Under the pieces are notes generated by a model that saw only the letters and a list, made by a program, of their open reading frames with translations, was not told the origin of the DNA and searched no databases. The position numbers and the translations under genes are program-made. From positions 1 through 23,830 of the forward strand of contig DASXUX010000103.1 of the NCBI GenBank assembly GCA_036504595.1: a stretch of 23,830 bases of DNA, read 5' to 3'. How positions within the stretch are numbered: position 1 is the first letter of the stretch; every line of letters starts with the position of its first letter. Shown here piece after piece: positions 7,141 to 14,497 of this stretch. This DNA is from DASXUX01 sp036504595. GTDB lineage: Bacteria > Planctomycetota > SZUA-567 > H5-PLA8.

Positions 7141-7650
7141 TTAGCGGGCGAAGGTGTGTTCGGCGAGACCGGCGCAAAGGTCGTCTACGATGGCCTGTAC
7201 GGTGTCGTTCTCGGCCTGTACGTCGGCGCCGCGGTCCCAGTTGAAAACCGTCTTCTGGTCGGCGAGGCGTTTGATCCAGAGTTTGGAAATCTTGCTGTCG
7301 GCAATCTCGTATTCCGGGTTCTCGGCGTGTTCGGGGAAGACCAGGGCGGAGAATTTGTACCCGGCGATCGTTCCGCAAACCCAGGTGCCCTCGCCCCCGT
7401 GTGCGCGCTTCTCCATCTTCGTTATGCGCAGGGTGTCGAGGCGGTCTTCCGTGGTTGCGGCTGGCGGCGTCTTTGTGGCGTTCTGGCCGGCGCGGTAGGC
7501 GGCGACCAGCGCGTCTTTGATGCTCCAGACCGCCTGTTCGTGGAAGTCGAGGCGGTCGGAATTTCGCGCTTCCAGCGTTTCGAGGCGGAGGGTTTCGCGG
7601 GCGATCTTGGCGATCTCTTTTGCCATCCGGTTCTGTTCGCGTTTCGTCAT
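7141..7650 (-). CDS. Hypothetical protein, helical N-terminus and small conserved-looking C-terminal domain
   Basis: 169 residues. The start at 7650 follows a GGAG site; the ORF is open 38 codons further upstream without a start signal. The first 60 residues are helical and charged (MTKREQNRMAKEIAKIARE). A compact Gly/aromatic-rich domain follows (about 90-150: GTWVCGTIAGYKFSALVFPE, then YEIADSKISKLWIKRL) that looks like a small beta domain. I do not recognise the family. As first gene of the minus-strand block it faces the plus-strand packaging module across a 121-bp divergent gap (7651-7771), which probably holds both promoters. Confidence 0.65.
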   Translation of the reverse strand: MTKREQNRMAKEIAKIARETLRLETLEARNSDRLDFHEQAVWSIKDALVAAYRAGQNATKTPPAATTEDRLDTLRITKMEKRAHGGEGTWVCGTIAGYKFSALVFPEHAENPEYEIADSKISKLWIKRLADQKTVFNWDRGADVQAENDTVQAIVDDLCAGLAEHTFAR

Positions 7651-7771
7651 CTTCGTTCTCCGTGGTCTTGGGCGCGTTCTGCGCGCTGCCATGGACACAT
7701 CAGCGGCATGGTGGCCAGAACAGCAACTTGTTTCTGCGAAGAATAAGCAGCTTTTCGGAGTCAATTCCTAC

Positions 7772-7987
7772 ATGGCCGAAACATCGCCTAACTCTGGGCT
7801 AAAGATCACGGCGCTCTCTGTACAAGATGCCGCCAGAGTGCTGTCAAAAGCAGCAAACAAGCATGTTTTGGAGGCATCGTTGCGGGAGGACATTGATGCC
7901 GGCGCGCCAGTAAATACCGACGGCACCATCAACATTGTTCAGTACGCGGCGTGGCTTATTCGAGAGGTGGCGACGCGTGGCAATTGA
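7772..7987 (+). CDS. Small protein resembling the terminase N-terminal domain, possible small terminase
   Basis: 71 residues. It ends only 11 bp inside the large terminase gene and sits where cos-type phages place the small, DNA-binding terminase subunit. The sequence (LSVQDAARVLSKAANKHV, then DIDAGAPVNTDGTINIVQYA and AWLIREVA) follows the same pattern as the N-terminus of the large terminase (LKPADLARLMNSTPLGMV, then EAGFRIGDGRHIDLFRYV and AWLHERKH). This suggests a duplicated DNA- or partner-recognition module, possibly HTH-like. A GGAG lies 11 bases before the ATG, a long spacing. Function as TerS is inferred from position and this similarity. Confidence 0.6.
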   Translation: MAETSPNSGLKITALSVQDAARVLSKAANKHVLEASLREDIDAGAPVNTDGTINIVQYAAWLIREVATRGN

Positions 7988-10256
7988 CCCACGAAACCTA
8001 AAGCCCGCTGATCTTGCGCGGCTGATGAACAGCACGCCGCTGGGCATGGTCCTCGATGAACGGCATCTGTATCGCCATCGCATGGAGGCGGGCTTCCGCA
8101 TCGGCGATGGCCGGCACATCGATCTGTTCCGCTACGTTGCGTGGCTGCATGAACGCAAGCACGCGCCAAGAGTCGTCGAAGACCCCGCTGCCAAGTACCA
8201 GGAGATGAAAGACGCCGCCGCGCTGCGCAGCAAAATGCGCGCAGAGGCGGGGCGCGACATTGGCGAGCTTCCGGCCGTGGCCGATCCCGACCGGCGGCAA
8301 CAGGCAGAGCGAGACTTTCGGTTCTTCTGCGAAGCGTACTTCCCGCGAACGTTCCATCTGGCATGGTCAAAGGACCACCTGAAGGTCATCCGCAAAGTTG
8401 AGAAGGCGGTACTCGAAGGCGGGCTGTTCGCGATGGCCATGCCTCGCGCTTCTGGAAAAACGACAATTGCGGAATGCGCCTGCATCTGGGCCGTGCTTTA
8501 CGGCCATCGAGAGTTCGTGTGTCTGATCGGCGCGTCCGAAGTCCACGCGCAAGAGATGCTCGACAGCATCAAAATGGAACTCGACGGCAACGATCTGCTG
8601 GCCGGCGACTTCCCGGAGGTGTGCCATCCGGTCCGGTGCATCGATGGAATCGCCAACCGCTGCAGCGGGCAGCTCTACAAAGGCGAGCGCACGCATATCG
8701 GCTGGACGGCCATCGAGATCGTCCTGCCAACGATACCCGGCAGTGCCGCAAGTGGTGCGATCATCAAGGTCGCTGGCATCACCGGTCGTGTGCGAGGCAT
8801 GAAATACAAACGGGCAGACGGCAAGACGGTGCGCCCATCCCTGGTAGTTCTCGACGATCCGCAGACTGACGAGTCCGCCCGCTCGCTTTCGCAGTGCGCC
8901 ACGCGAGAGCGCATCCTTGCCGGCGCGGTCCTCGGCCTTGCCGGTCCAGGCAAGAAGATCGCTGGCGTGATGCCGTGCACCGTTATCCGGCCGGGCGACA
9001 TGGCCGACACAATTCTCAACCAAGAGAAACACCCTGACTGGAACGGCGAGCGCACGAAGATGATCTACCGTTTCCCGGTCAAGGAGAAGGCCTGGGCGAA
9101 GTACGCGGAGGTCCGTTCTGAATCGCTGCGCATGCATGGCGATCAGCGCGAGGCAACCGCGCACTATAAAGCCAACCAAACCGTCCTGGACGAAGGCGCG
9201 GTTATCGCCTGGCCCGAACGCTTCAACCACGACGAAGCCAGCGCGATCCAGCACGCAATGAATCTCAGGCTTCAGGACGAGGCCGCGTTCTTCGCCGAAT
9301 ACCAGAACGAACCATTGCCCGAGAAAGGCGTAGAAGATGCCGGCATCATGGACGCCGACCAGATCGCTGGAAAGGTCAACGGCCACCCTCGACGCGAAGT
9401 CCCGATCGGGTGCAGCCATGTGACCATGTTCATCGACGTCCAGGCCAAGATGCTGTTCTACGTGGTCGCCGCCTGGGAGGAGAACTTCACCGGATACATA
9501 CTCGATTATGGCGCTTACCCAGATCAGCAGCGGCCATACTTCACGCTGCGTGATGGACAGCGGACATTGCAGGGCGCGGTCAAAGGCGCCGGCATCGAAG
9601 GCGCCATTTACGCGGGGCTCGAAAAGCTAACGGGCGACTACCTCGCGCGTGAGTGGCGCCGCGAAGATGGCGCAATGATGCGTGTCGGCCTGTGCTTGGT
9701 GGACGCGAACTGGGGCTCGTCAACCGACCTGGTCTACCAGTTCTGCCGGCAGAGCCAGCACGCATCGCAACTTCTCCCTTCCCATGGACGATTCGTTGGC
9801 GCCTCATCGAAGCCATTTCACGAGTACCGGCCGGAGCCCGGCTGCCGCGCGGGCTACAACTGGCGCATTCCAACCGCCATGGGCAAGCGCCAAATCAGGC
9901 ACGCGATCTTCGATGCGAATTTTTGGAAGACGTTCATCCATGCGCGCCTTGCCGTTTCAATGGGCGATCGCGGCTGCCTTTCGCTGTTTGGGCGCGATCC
10001 GCAGGCCCACCGGCTGTATGCCGAGCACATGACGTCCGAATACCGCATCAAAACGATTGGCCGTGGGCGGACCGTGGACGAATGGAAGCTGCACGCCTCT
10101 GGGCAGGACAACCACTGGCTCGACGGCAGCGTGGGCTGCGCCGTCGCAGCATCAATCCTCGGCGTCAACCTTCAGGTTGGTAATGGCAAGCCCGTCTCTA
10201 GCCGCGGCAAGCGTTACACCGCCGAGCAGCTCATGGCGGCGTACCGGAGGGCGTAA
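7977..10256 (+). CDS. Phage terminase large subunit, GpA-like
   Basis: 759 residues from a GTG at 7977 preceded by AGAGGTGG, overlapping the upstream gene by 11 bp. The ATPase domain has Walker A PRASGKTT (about 156-163) and Walker B LVVLDD (about 289-294). The C-terminal nuclease-like part ends with DNHWLDGSVGCAVAAS, a motif typical of lambda GpA-type terminases. It would cut concatemeric DNA at cos sites and drive packaging into proheads. The N-terminal 60 residues resemble the small upstream protein. The next gene overlaps its stop codon (TAATG), so translation is coupled. No frameshift is visible; this gene looks functional although no capsid genes remain nearby. Confidence 0.9.
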   Translation: MAIDPRNLKPADLARLMNSTPLGMVLDERHLYRHRMEAGFRIGDGRHIDLFRYVAWLHERKHAPRVVEDPAAKYQEMKDAAALRSKMRAEAGRDIGELPAVADPDRRQQAERDFRFFCEAYFPRTFHLAWSKDHLKVIRKVEKAVLEGGLFAMAMPRASGKTTIAECACIWAVLYGHREFVCLIGASEVHAQEMLDSIKMELDGNDLLAGDFPEVCHPVRCIDGIANRCSGQLYKGERTHIGWTAIEIVLPTIPGSAASGAIIKVAGITGRVRGMKYKRADGKTVRPSLVVLDDPQTDESARSLSQCATRERILAGAVLGLAGPGKKIAGVMPCTVIRPGDMADTILNQEKHPDWNGERTKMIYRFPVKEKAWAKYAEVRSESLRMHGDQREATAHYKANQTVLDEGAVIAWPERFNHDEASAIQHAMNLRLQDEAAFFAEYQNEPLPEKGVEDAGIMDADQIAGKVNGHPRREVPIGCSHVTMFIDVQAKMLFYVVAAWEENFTGYILDYGAYPDQQRPYFTLRDGQRTLQGAVKGAGIEGAIYAGLEKLTGDYLAREWRREDGAMMRVGLCLVDANWGSSTDLVYQFCRQSQHASQLLPSHGRFVGASSKPFHEYRPEPGCRAGYNWRIPTAMGKRQIRHAIFDANFWKTFIHARLAVSMGDRGCLSLFGRDPQAHRLYAEHMTSEYRIKTIGRGRTVDEWKLHASGQDNHWLDGSVGCAVAASILGVNLQVGNGKPVSSRGKRYTAEQLMAAYRRA

Positions 10257-10426
10257 TGAACCTGGCGAACACGGGAATCACCTGCCGGCGCTGTGGATGC
10301 AATCATTTGTTTGTGATCTACACACGGTCGCGACCGGAGCTCATCCTCCGGCGGCGCGAATGCCGGCATTGCGGGTACCGCTTTCTGACTTACGAGCATA
10401 CGCCCGGGGCAAGCCGCGAACGGTGA
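10256..10426 (+). CDS. Small NrdR-like zinc-ribbon protein
   Basis: 56 residues, too short for most ORF filters. The ATG overlaps the terminase stop as TAATG, with AGGAGG-like purines (GGAGGG) just upstream in the terminase tail, so it is translationally coupled. It holds two CxxC pairs (CRRCGC at 10-15 and CRHCGY at 36-41). The segment RRRECRHCGYRFLTYE closely resembles the zinc ribbon of the NrdR repressor (RRRxEC..CGRRFTTYE), but the ATP-cone is absent. It is probably a nucleic-acid-binding or structural zinc ribbon serving the packaging operon; phage Com/Ogr-like roles are alternatives. Confidence 0.75.
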   Translation: MNLANTGITCRRCGCNHLFVIYTRSRPELILRRRECRHCGYRFLTYEHTPGASRER

Positions 10427-10438
10427 GTGTTCGCGCGG

Positions 10439-10894
10439 CTAAACGGCCAAGGGTGGTTCGCAACTCAGTCCGCGCAACTGCAGAAGTCGTTGGGCAAGCT
10501 CCAATCCGTTCTGGGTCAACACGTAGCGCGCACCCCACTCTAGTCTGATGAGATCAGCCTTCATTAGCAGTTTGATTACTGCACGTACTAAGTCCTGTCC
10601 GGGCAATTCTTTGCCTGCAACGAAATTCGCTCGCACCTCGTTGAAAATCTGATCTTCTATCGGAGGATGTTGAGCAGTCGCGATAAAAACAAAAATCCGG
10701 CGTGCAATGTTGTTGTCGTCAAAGTAGACAACCAGACACTCCAACAGATTGTCAAGATATCGGCGCCCACCATCGTTTCGTTCCAGTGGATCAAGAATTA
10801 TGTTCTTTATTCGTTGGTGTTGTACGTATTGATGCACCGCCACTGCGGCGGAGGCGATGGTTGTTGCGATCAAACTGATTGTCTCGTTTTCCAT
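10439..10894 (-). CDS. Membrane-anchored protein with winged-helix-like C-terminus (cargo)
   Basis: 151 residues from the ATG at 10894, which has GAGGA upstream; an earlier ATG is possible. An N-terminal hydrophobic helix (ISLIATTIASAAVAV) suggests a membrane anchor. A helical middle part follows, then a C-terminal stretch with winged-helix character (GQDLVRAVIKLLMKADLIRL, then YVLTQNGLELAQRLL). No family is recognised. It is AT-richer than the packaging genes around it, is transcribed against them, and is divergent from the 11065 gene. This is typical of accessory cargo carried by a prophage. Function unknown; a host-conflict role is only a guess. Confidence 0.6.
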   Translation of the reverse strand: MENETISLIATTIASAAVAVHQYVQHQRIKNIILDPLERNDGGRRYLDNLLECLVVYFDDNNIARRIFVFIATAQHPPIEDQIFNEVRANFVAGKELPGQDLVRAVIKLLMKADLIRLEWGARYVLTQNGLELAQRLLQLRGLSCEPPLAV

Positions 10895-11064
10895 CGATAA
10901 CTTCCTCCTCATGTTTGCGCGTCTACGTTGTTCGGGAGGTTCCAAAACGCCTCCCAGTCTTCCGAAGGACTCTCCTGATTCATTTGCTACAGCAGCTCAA
11001 TTCGAGTAAACCCGCGAAAATAGCGCGCGAAAACCAATCTTAAACTTATTAAATTGGAGGCCGA
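10895..11064. promoter_or_regulatory. Divergent promoter region of the cargo gene pair
   Basis: 170 bp between two start codons pointing outward. It contains an inverted repeat GGGAGG/CCTCCC (10934-10939 and 10950-10955) and becomes AT-rich before the plus-strand gene (TTAAACTTATTAAATTGGAG, about 11041-11060), which includes a GGAG ribosome binding site. No clear -35/-10 pair was identified on either strand. Confidence 0.35.
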
Positions 11065-12021
11065 ATGGACGACTTAAATAAAGCCATTCTCGAGTGCGTA
11101 GTTGCTCTGCTTGGAGATGAGTGCACCTCCGTGCCTCTTAGTTACGGAGACAAGGGTTTAGACACTCTCCTGAACATCATCGCCTATGCCCGAATCCCCG
11201 AACTCAGGTTCACAGACGCTGCTAAGCAGCCTCAAAAACGGAACCTAATGGAATGGTTATTGAACCGCAAAAAAGGCATGGCGCTGGCGCATGAGAAGTT
11301 GTATGGCTTTCTAAAACTGATCCTTGACCTTTCGTGGCGTCCAGGCGTTCGAGAAAAAGCTCTTCTCCTTCTCAAACATCCAAGAGTCGTTGAAGCCCTG
11401 GCGTTTCGCCAACAAGACGTTGAACAGTGGACGGCGAAGATTGCCGGCGTCGAAAATCCATTCGCATTGAATAAGTTGGGAAAAAAAGTTTTCGAACACA
11501 ACCGTCACGGGATTCTGACTTGGAAACACGTTATTACTGTGGACCGTGAAGGAACGGGAACACATCACATTACCACAACAGTAGTCCCACTTGACACGGG
11601 CCTACCTGGCATCAGGAGCCCGCTGTTTACGGACAAACCAGTAGATGCAGCGGACCTTCGCGTTTGGGCCAGTTCATCTTGCGGTATCACTGTAGATTGC
11701 GAGCTCTATGAATGGGATAAAACTTGCGGAGGCTTAATGTTAAATTTTAGCCCTGCGCCACGCTACGGTGAAAAGGTGAGTTTCGAATGGGGATATTCGA
11801 CGCCCAGTTTGTTTGGCCCCGGACCGGAATACTACAGATTTGACATTAACAACCCGACTGCATCCCGAGTGGCTGAGTTGAGGTTTCAACCGGCCATTCG
11901 CGTCGATAACGTCTTAGTTCTGGATGGGGTTAAAACAACGTCTCCTGGGCTAATTCGTTGGGAGCTTTGGTTCCCTCGGATGGGACGGCAGGAAATAAGA
12001 TTTAATCTGCAGTTCTCGTGA
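11065..12021 (+). CDS. Hypothetical cargo protein, helical N-domain and probable beta-sandwich C-domain
   Basis: 318 residues, ATG preceded by GGAGG. The N-terminal half (1-135) is helical (MDDLNKAILECVVALLGDEC, then LMEWLLNRKKGMALAHEKLYGF). The C-terminal half (about 150-318) alternates short hydrophobic beta strands with Gly and Pro turns (WKHVITVDREGTGTHHITTT, LRVWASSSCGITVDCELYEW, ELWFPRMGRQEIRFNLQF) and looks like a beta-sandwich binding domain. No catalytic motif or known family is recognised. Base composition is clearly AT-richer than the flanking terminase and portal genes, so it was acquired separately. A helical module joined to a ligand-binding beta domain would suit a sensor in a defence or conflict system, but that is speculation. 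Confidence 0.7.
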   Translation: MDDLNKAILECVVALLGDECTSVPLSYGDKGLDTLLNIIAYARIPELRFTDAAKQPQKRNLMEWLLNRKKGMALAHEKLYGFLKLILDLSWRPGVREKALLLLKHPRVVEALAFRQQDVEQWTAKIAGVENPFALNKLGKKVFEHNRHGILTWKHVITVDREGTGTHHITTTVVPLDTGLPGIRSPLFTDKPVDAADLRVWASSSCGITVDCELYEWDKTCGGLMLNFSPAPRYGEKVSFEWGYSTPSLFGPGPEYYRFDINNPTASRVAELRFQPAIRVDNVLVLDGVKTTSPGLIRWELWFPRMGRQEIRFNLQFS

Positions 12022-12040
12022 AATTTGAGCGCCCACACTG

Positions 12041-12175
12041 ATGTCGATAAATGCGGAGTACATTAGTGTAACTATCTCCGTCTACATCCTCACATCTCTA
12101 TTGACTCCCGCAATTGCTCATGTAGGGACGCCGCCCGTAAACCGGGAGCGGACACATGGGCGACGAACTCACTGA
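12041..12175 (+). CDS. Possible 44-residue membrane peptide
   Basis: An ATG-initiated frame encodes a peptide with a hydrophobic core (YISVTISVYILTSLLTPAIA) and a basic C-terminus. The ribosome binding site is weak and the end overlaps the following gene by 20 bp. It may be real or just leader sequence of the gpW-like gene. Confidence 0.2.
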   Translation: MSINAEYISVTISVYILTSLLTPAIAHVGTPPVNRERTHGRRTH

Positions 12176-12353
12176 CAGAATCTCCGAAGCTGCGCGGGGG
12201 CCGAAGTCCGCCTCCGTTGACGGCGTGAGCGTCGAGCAGCAGCCCATCCGTGATCTGATCAAGGCCGACCAGTACCTTGAAGGCAAGAAGGCAGCGAAAA
12301 AGGCCAGCATGGGATTGCGCTTCGGGCGAATTGTGCCGCCGGGGAGCGTCTAA
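12156..12353 (+). CDS. gpW-position phage head-tail joining-like protein
   Basis: 65 residues with a GGGAG site 7 bases before the ATG. It lies directly before the portal gene and overlaps its start as TAATG, the place of gpW between gpA and gpB in lambda-like phages. The sequence (VDGVSVEQQPIRDLIKADQY, then GLRFGRIVPPG) resembles small proteins at this position, which help join head and tail. Identity with gpW itself is not obvious, so the call rests mainly on synteny. The strict order terminase, zinc ribbon, gpW-like, portal is broken only by the inserted cargo. Confidence 0.65.
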   Translation: MGDELTDRISEAARGPKSASVDGVSVEQQPIRDLIKADQYLEGKKAAKKASMGLRFGRIVPPGSV

Positions 12354-14449
12354 TGTTTGGCTGGGTGACCCGCCTACTCCGCTCTGCTAAGCCTGCCGCT
12401 CGCGTGATCCGGCTCGGCGATCACGACTGGCAGCGCCAGTGGGACCGCATCGGCGTGGGTGTGCAGGCGAAGTACGACGCCGCCGTCACCAACACCGAGA
12501 ACCGCCGCCACTGGGCTAACGCTGACAATTTCTCTGCGAACGCGTCGAACACGCCGGGCGTCCGCCGCACGCTGCGCAGCCGCACGCGTTACGAAGTCGC
12601 GAACAATCCGCACGCGCGCAACATCATGCTTTCGCTGGCCAACTACACGATCGGCACCGGCCCGCGCCTGCAGATGCAGACGCCAAACGAGAAGCTGAAC
12701 AAGTTCATCGAAACCGAATTCTCGGCGTGGATGCTCGCCGTCGATCTGCCCGGCAAGCTGCGGACGATGCGCATAGCGAAGGCCGAAGATGGCGAGAGCT
12801 TCGGCGTGTTCACCAATCGCCCGAATGGCACGCCGGTCCTTCTGGACATCCGCATCGTCGAGGCCGACCAAGTCGCCGACCCGTATCCGCAGACATTCTT
12901 CGATCCGAAGCGGGTTGACGGCATCGTCTTGGACGACTTTGGCGAACCGGTCGAGTACCACGTGCTGAAGTACCATCCGGGCGACCACCTGTGGTCCCTG
13001 GACTTCACGAAGCTGCCGGCAAAATCCGTTTTGCATTACTACCGGGTTGATCGACCTGGCCAGGCGCGCGGTATCCCCGAACTGACTCCGGCGCTGCCAC
13101 TCTTTGCGCTCCTGCGTCGTTACATTCTCGCGACTCTCACGGCCGCAGAAACTGCGGCAAATGTTTCAGCGGTGCTGAAAACCGTGTTCCCGCCTTCGGG
13201 CGACGACGAGGGTAACGGCGCAGGAAACGCATCGAGCATTCCACCGGGGATGTCGATCGAGGTGGAGCGCAACGCGCTGATTTCACTGCCCGAAGGTTGG
13301 GACATTTCGCAGTTCAGAGCGGAGCATCCCACCGCCACGTTTAAGGAGTTTCACGACTGCATCCTTGGCGACATCGGCTGCGTGCTCACGCTGCCCTTCA
13401 ATGTCGTGGCCTGCAACAGCAGTGGCTACAACTACGCCAGCGGTCGTCTGGACTATCAGGGTTATGACCTGGCCCTGAAGGTCGAGCGCATCCGGCTCAT
13501 GCGGGAACTGACGTTGGAGACCGTGGAGAAGTACCTGTCGCGCCGATTGGACGAAGGCAAAGCCGCCAAGACGGCGAACGGAATGTTGACCTGCCTTAAG
13601 GCCGTGTTGAACTGGGCCGTGAGAACGCGCCGTATTCCATACAACCCGATCGCATGCATCGCGCCGGTCGAAGGGGAGAAACGGCATGTTCGCCGGGCAA
13701 TGAGCGACCAGGAGATTTCACTCCTGCTGGCCGCCGCAGTGGAAGGTCCGACCCGCCGCGGAATGCGCAAATATCAGAATCGCCCTCGTAAAGACGGGAC
13801 GTACAAGACCGCTGAGGTTCCACTGGATCAGCAACAACGCTGGCTGGAGACGGGTCGGAACAATGCTTTGGCGTACCGCCTCATGGTTGAGGTCGGGTTG
13901 AGGCGGAATGAAGCGCGGTCTGTTTCCTGGGCGGACATTGATCTTGACGCGGGCACAATAACCACCCGGCCACAATGGGATGGCAACAAGAACGGCAAAG
14001 AAGAAGTCCTGCCACTTACCCCGGGTCTTTTAGAAGCCCTAACCGTGTGGCGAAAGACGCACAAGGGACCGGACTATTTGCCGGTCACCAAGATCACGGA
14101 TCGGCTTCTTCGCTGGTTCGATGACGATCTGGTCGCTGCGGGATTGGCCAAGCGCGTCATTGAGGAAAAGAACGGGAAGCGGGTTGTTCGGATCGACAAG
14201 CGGGATTCTGCAGGGCGCGTGCTCGACCTTCACGCCTTGCGCCACACATTCGGCACGCGCCTGGGTCGCATGCCCGGAGTGGACCCCAAGAGCGTGCAGA
14301 CGCTCATGCGGCACAGCGACCCGCGGATGACGTTTGGTGTTTACGTTCACAGCGACAAGGCACGGCTCGCGGCGGCGGTGGCTCAGTTGCCTAAGATCGG
14401 GTACGCCGCACCGCAGCCTGCGTTAGCACCGAACACGAAACTCGCATAG
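12353..14449 (+). CDS. Chimeric ORF: lambda-type portal (N) fused in frame to tyrosine recombinase (C)
   Basis: 698 residues. Residues 1 to about 382 match lambda-family portal proteins (RSRTRYEVANNPHARNIMLS; ARGIPELTPALPLFALLRR; the late YNYASGRLDYQGYDLALKVE segment), but the usual C-terminal part of about 100-150 residues is missing. From about residue 383 (near 13499) it continues as a tyrosine recombinase: the rest of the core-binding domain (ETVEKYLSRRLDEGKAAKTA), then the catalytic domain with Arg in GLRRNEARS, LHALRHTFGTRL, LMRHSDPRMTF and the nucleophile Tyr in GVYVHSD. The recombinase lacks its N-terminal arm-binding domain and half of the core-binding domain. It is clearly related to the complete integrase at 17249-18892. 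The likely cause is a deletion joining two genes; neither half should work normally. Confidence 0.88.
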   Translation: MFGWVTRLLRSAKPAARVIRLGDHDWQRQWDRIGVGVQAKYDAAVTNTENRRHWANADNFSANASNTPGVRRTLRSRTRYEVANNPHARNIMLSLANYTIGTGPRLQMQTPNEKLNKFIETEFSAWMLAVDLPGKLRTMRIAKAEDGESFGVFTNRPNGTPVLLDIRIVEADQVADPYPQTFFDPKRVDGIVLDDFGEPVEYHVLKYHPGDHLWSLDFTKLPAKSVLHYYRVDRPGQARGIPELTPALPLFALLRRYILATLTAAETAANVSAVLKTVFPPSGDDEGNGAGNASSIPPGMSIEVERNALISLPEGWDISQFRAEHPTATFKEFHDCILGDIGCVLTLPFNVVACNSSGYNYASGRLDYQGYDLALKVERIRLMRELTLETVEKYLSRRLDEGKAAKTANGMLTCLKAVLNWAVRTRRIPYNPIACIAPVEGEKRHVRRAMSDQEISLLLAAAVEGPTRRGMRKYQNRPRKDGTYKTAEVPLDQQQRWLETGRNNALAYRLMVEVGLRRNEARSVSWADIDLDAGTITTRPQWDGNKNGKEEVLPLTPGLLEALTVWRKTHKGPDYLPVTKITDRLLRWFDDDLVAAGLAKRVIEEKNGKRVVRIDKRDSAGRVLDLHALRHTFGTRLGRMPGVDPKSVQTLMRHSDPRMTFGVYVHSDKARLAAAVAQLPKIGYAAPQPALAPNTKLA

Positions 14450-14456
14450 AAGGCGT

Positions 14457-14485
14457 GCCGCCCGCACCAGAACGATGCGGGCGGC
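14457..14485. terminator. GC-rich hairpin between convergent genes
   Basis: GCCGCCCGCA (14457-14466) pairs perfectly with TGCGGGCGGC (14476-14485) around a 9-base loop. It lies 8 bp after the chimera stop and 12 bp before the end of the convergent CHAP gene. No long T-run follows, so it may be a bidirectional or weak terminator. Confidence 0.6.
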
Positions 14486-14497
14486 GCTGGGAGATAC

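Noticed and set aside
5908..7746. 612-codon plus-strand ORF
   Set aside because: It lies opposite three well-supported minus-strand genes with ribosome binding sites and is a Gly/Arg/Leu-rich shadow frame spanning their gaps.
7935..7976. Upstream extension of the terminase from an ATG at 7935
   Set aside because: The extension overlaps the small upstream gene by over 50 bp and has no ribosome binding site; the GTG at 7977 follows AGAGGTGG.
8367..9419. 350-codon minus-strand ORF
   Set aside because: Antisense to the terminase ATPase domain; no start signal and no family motif.
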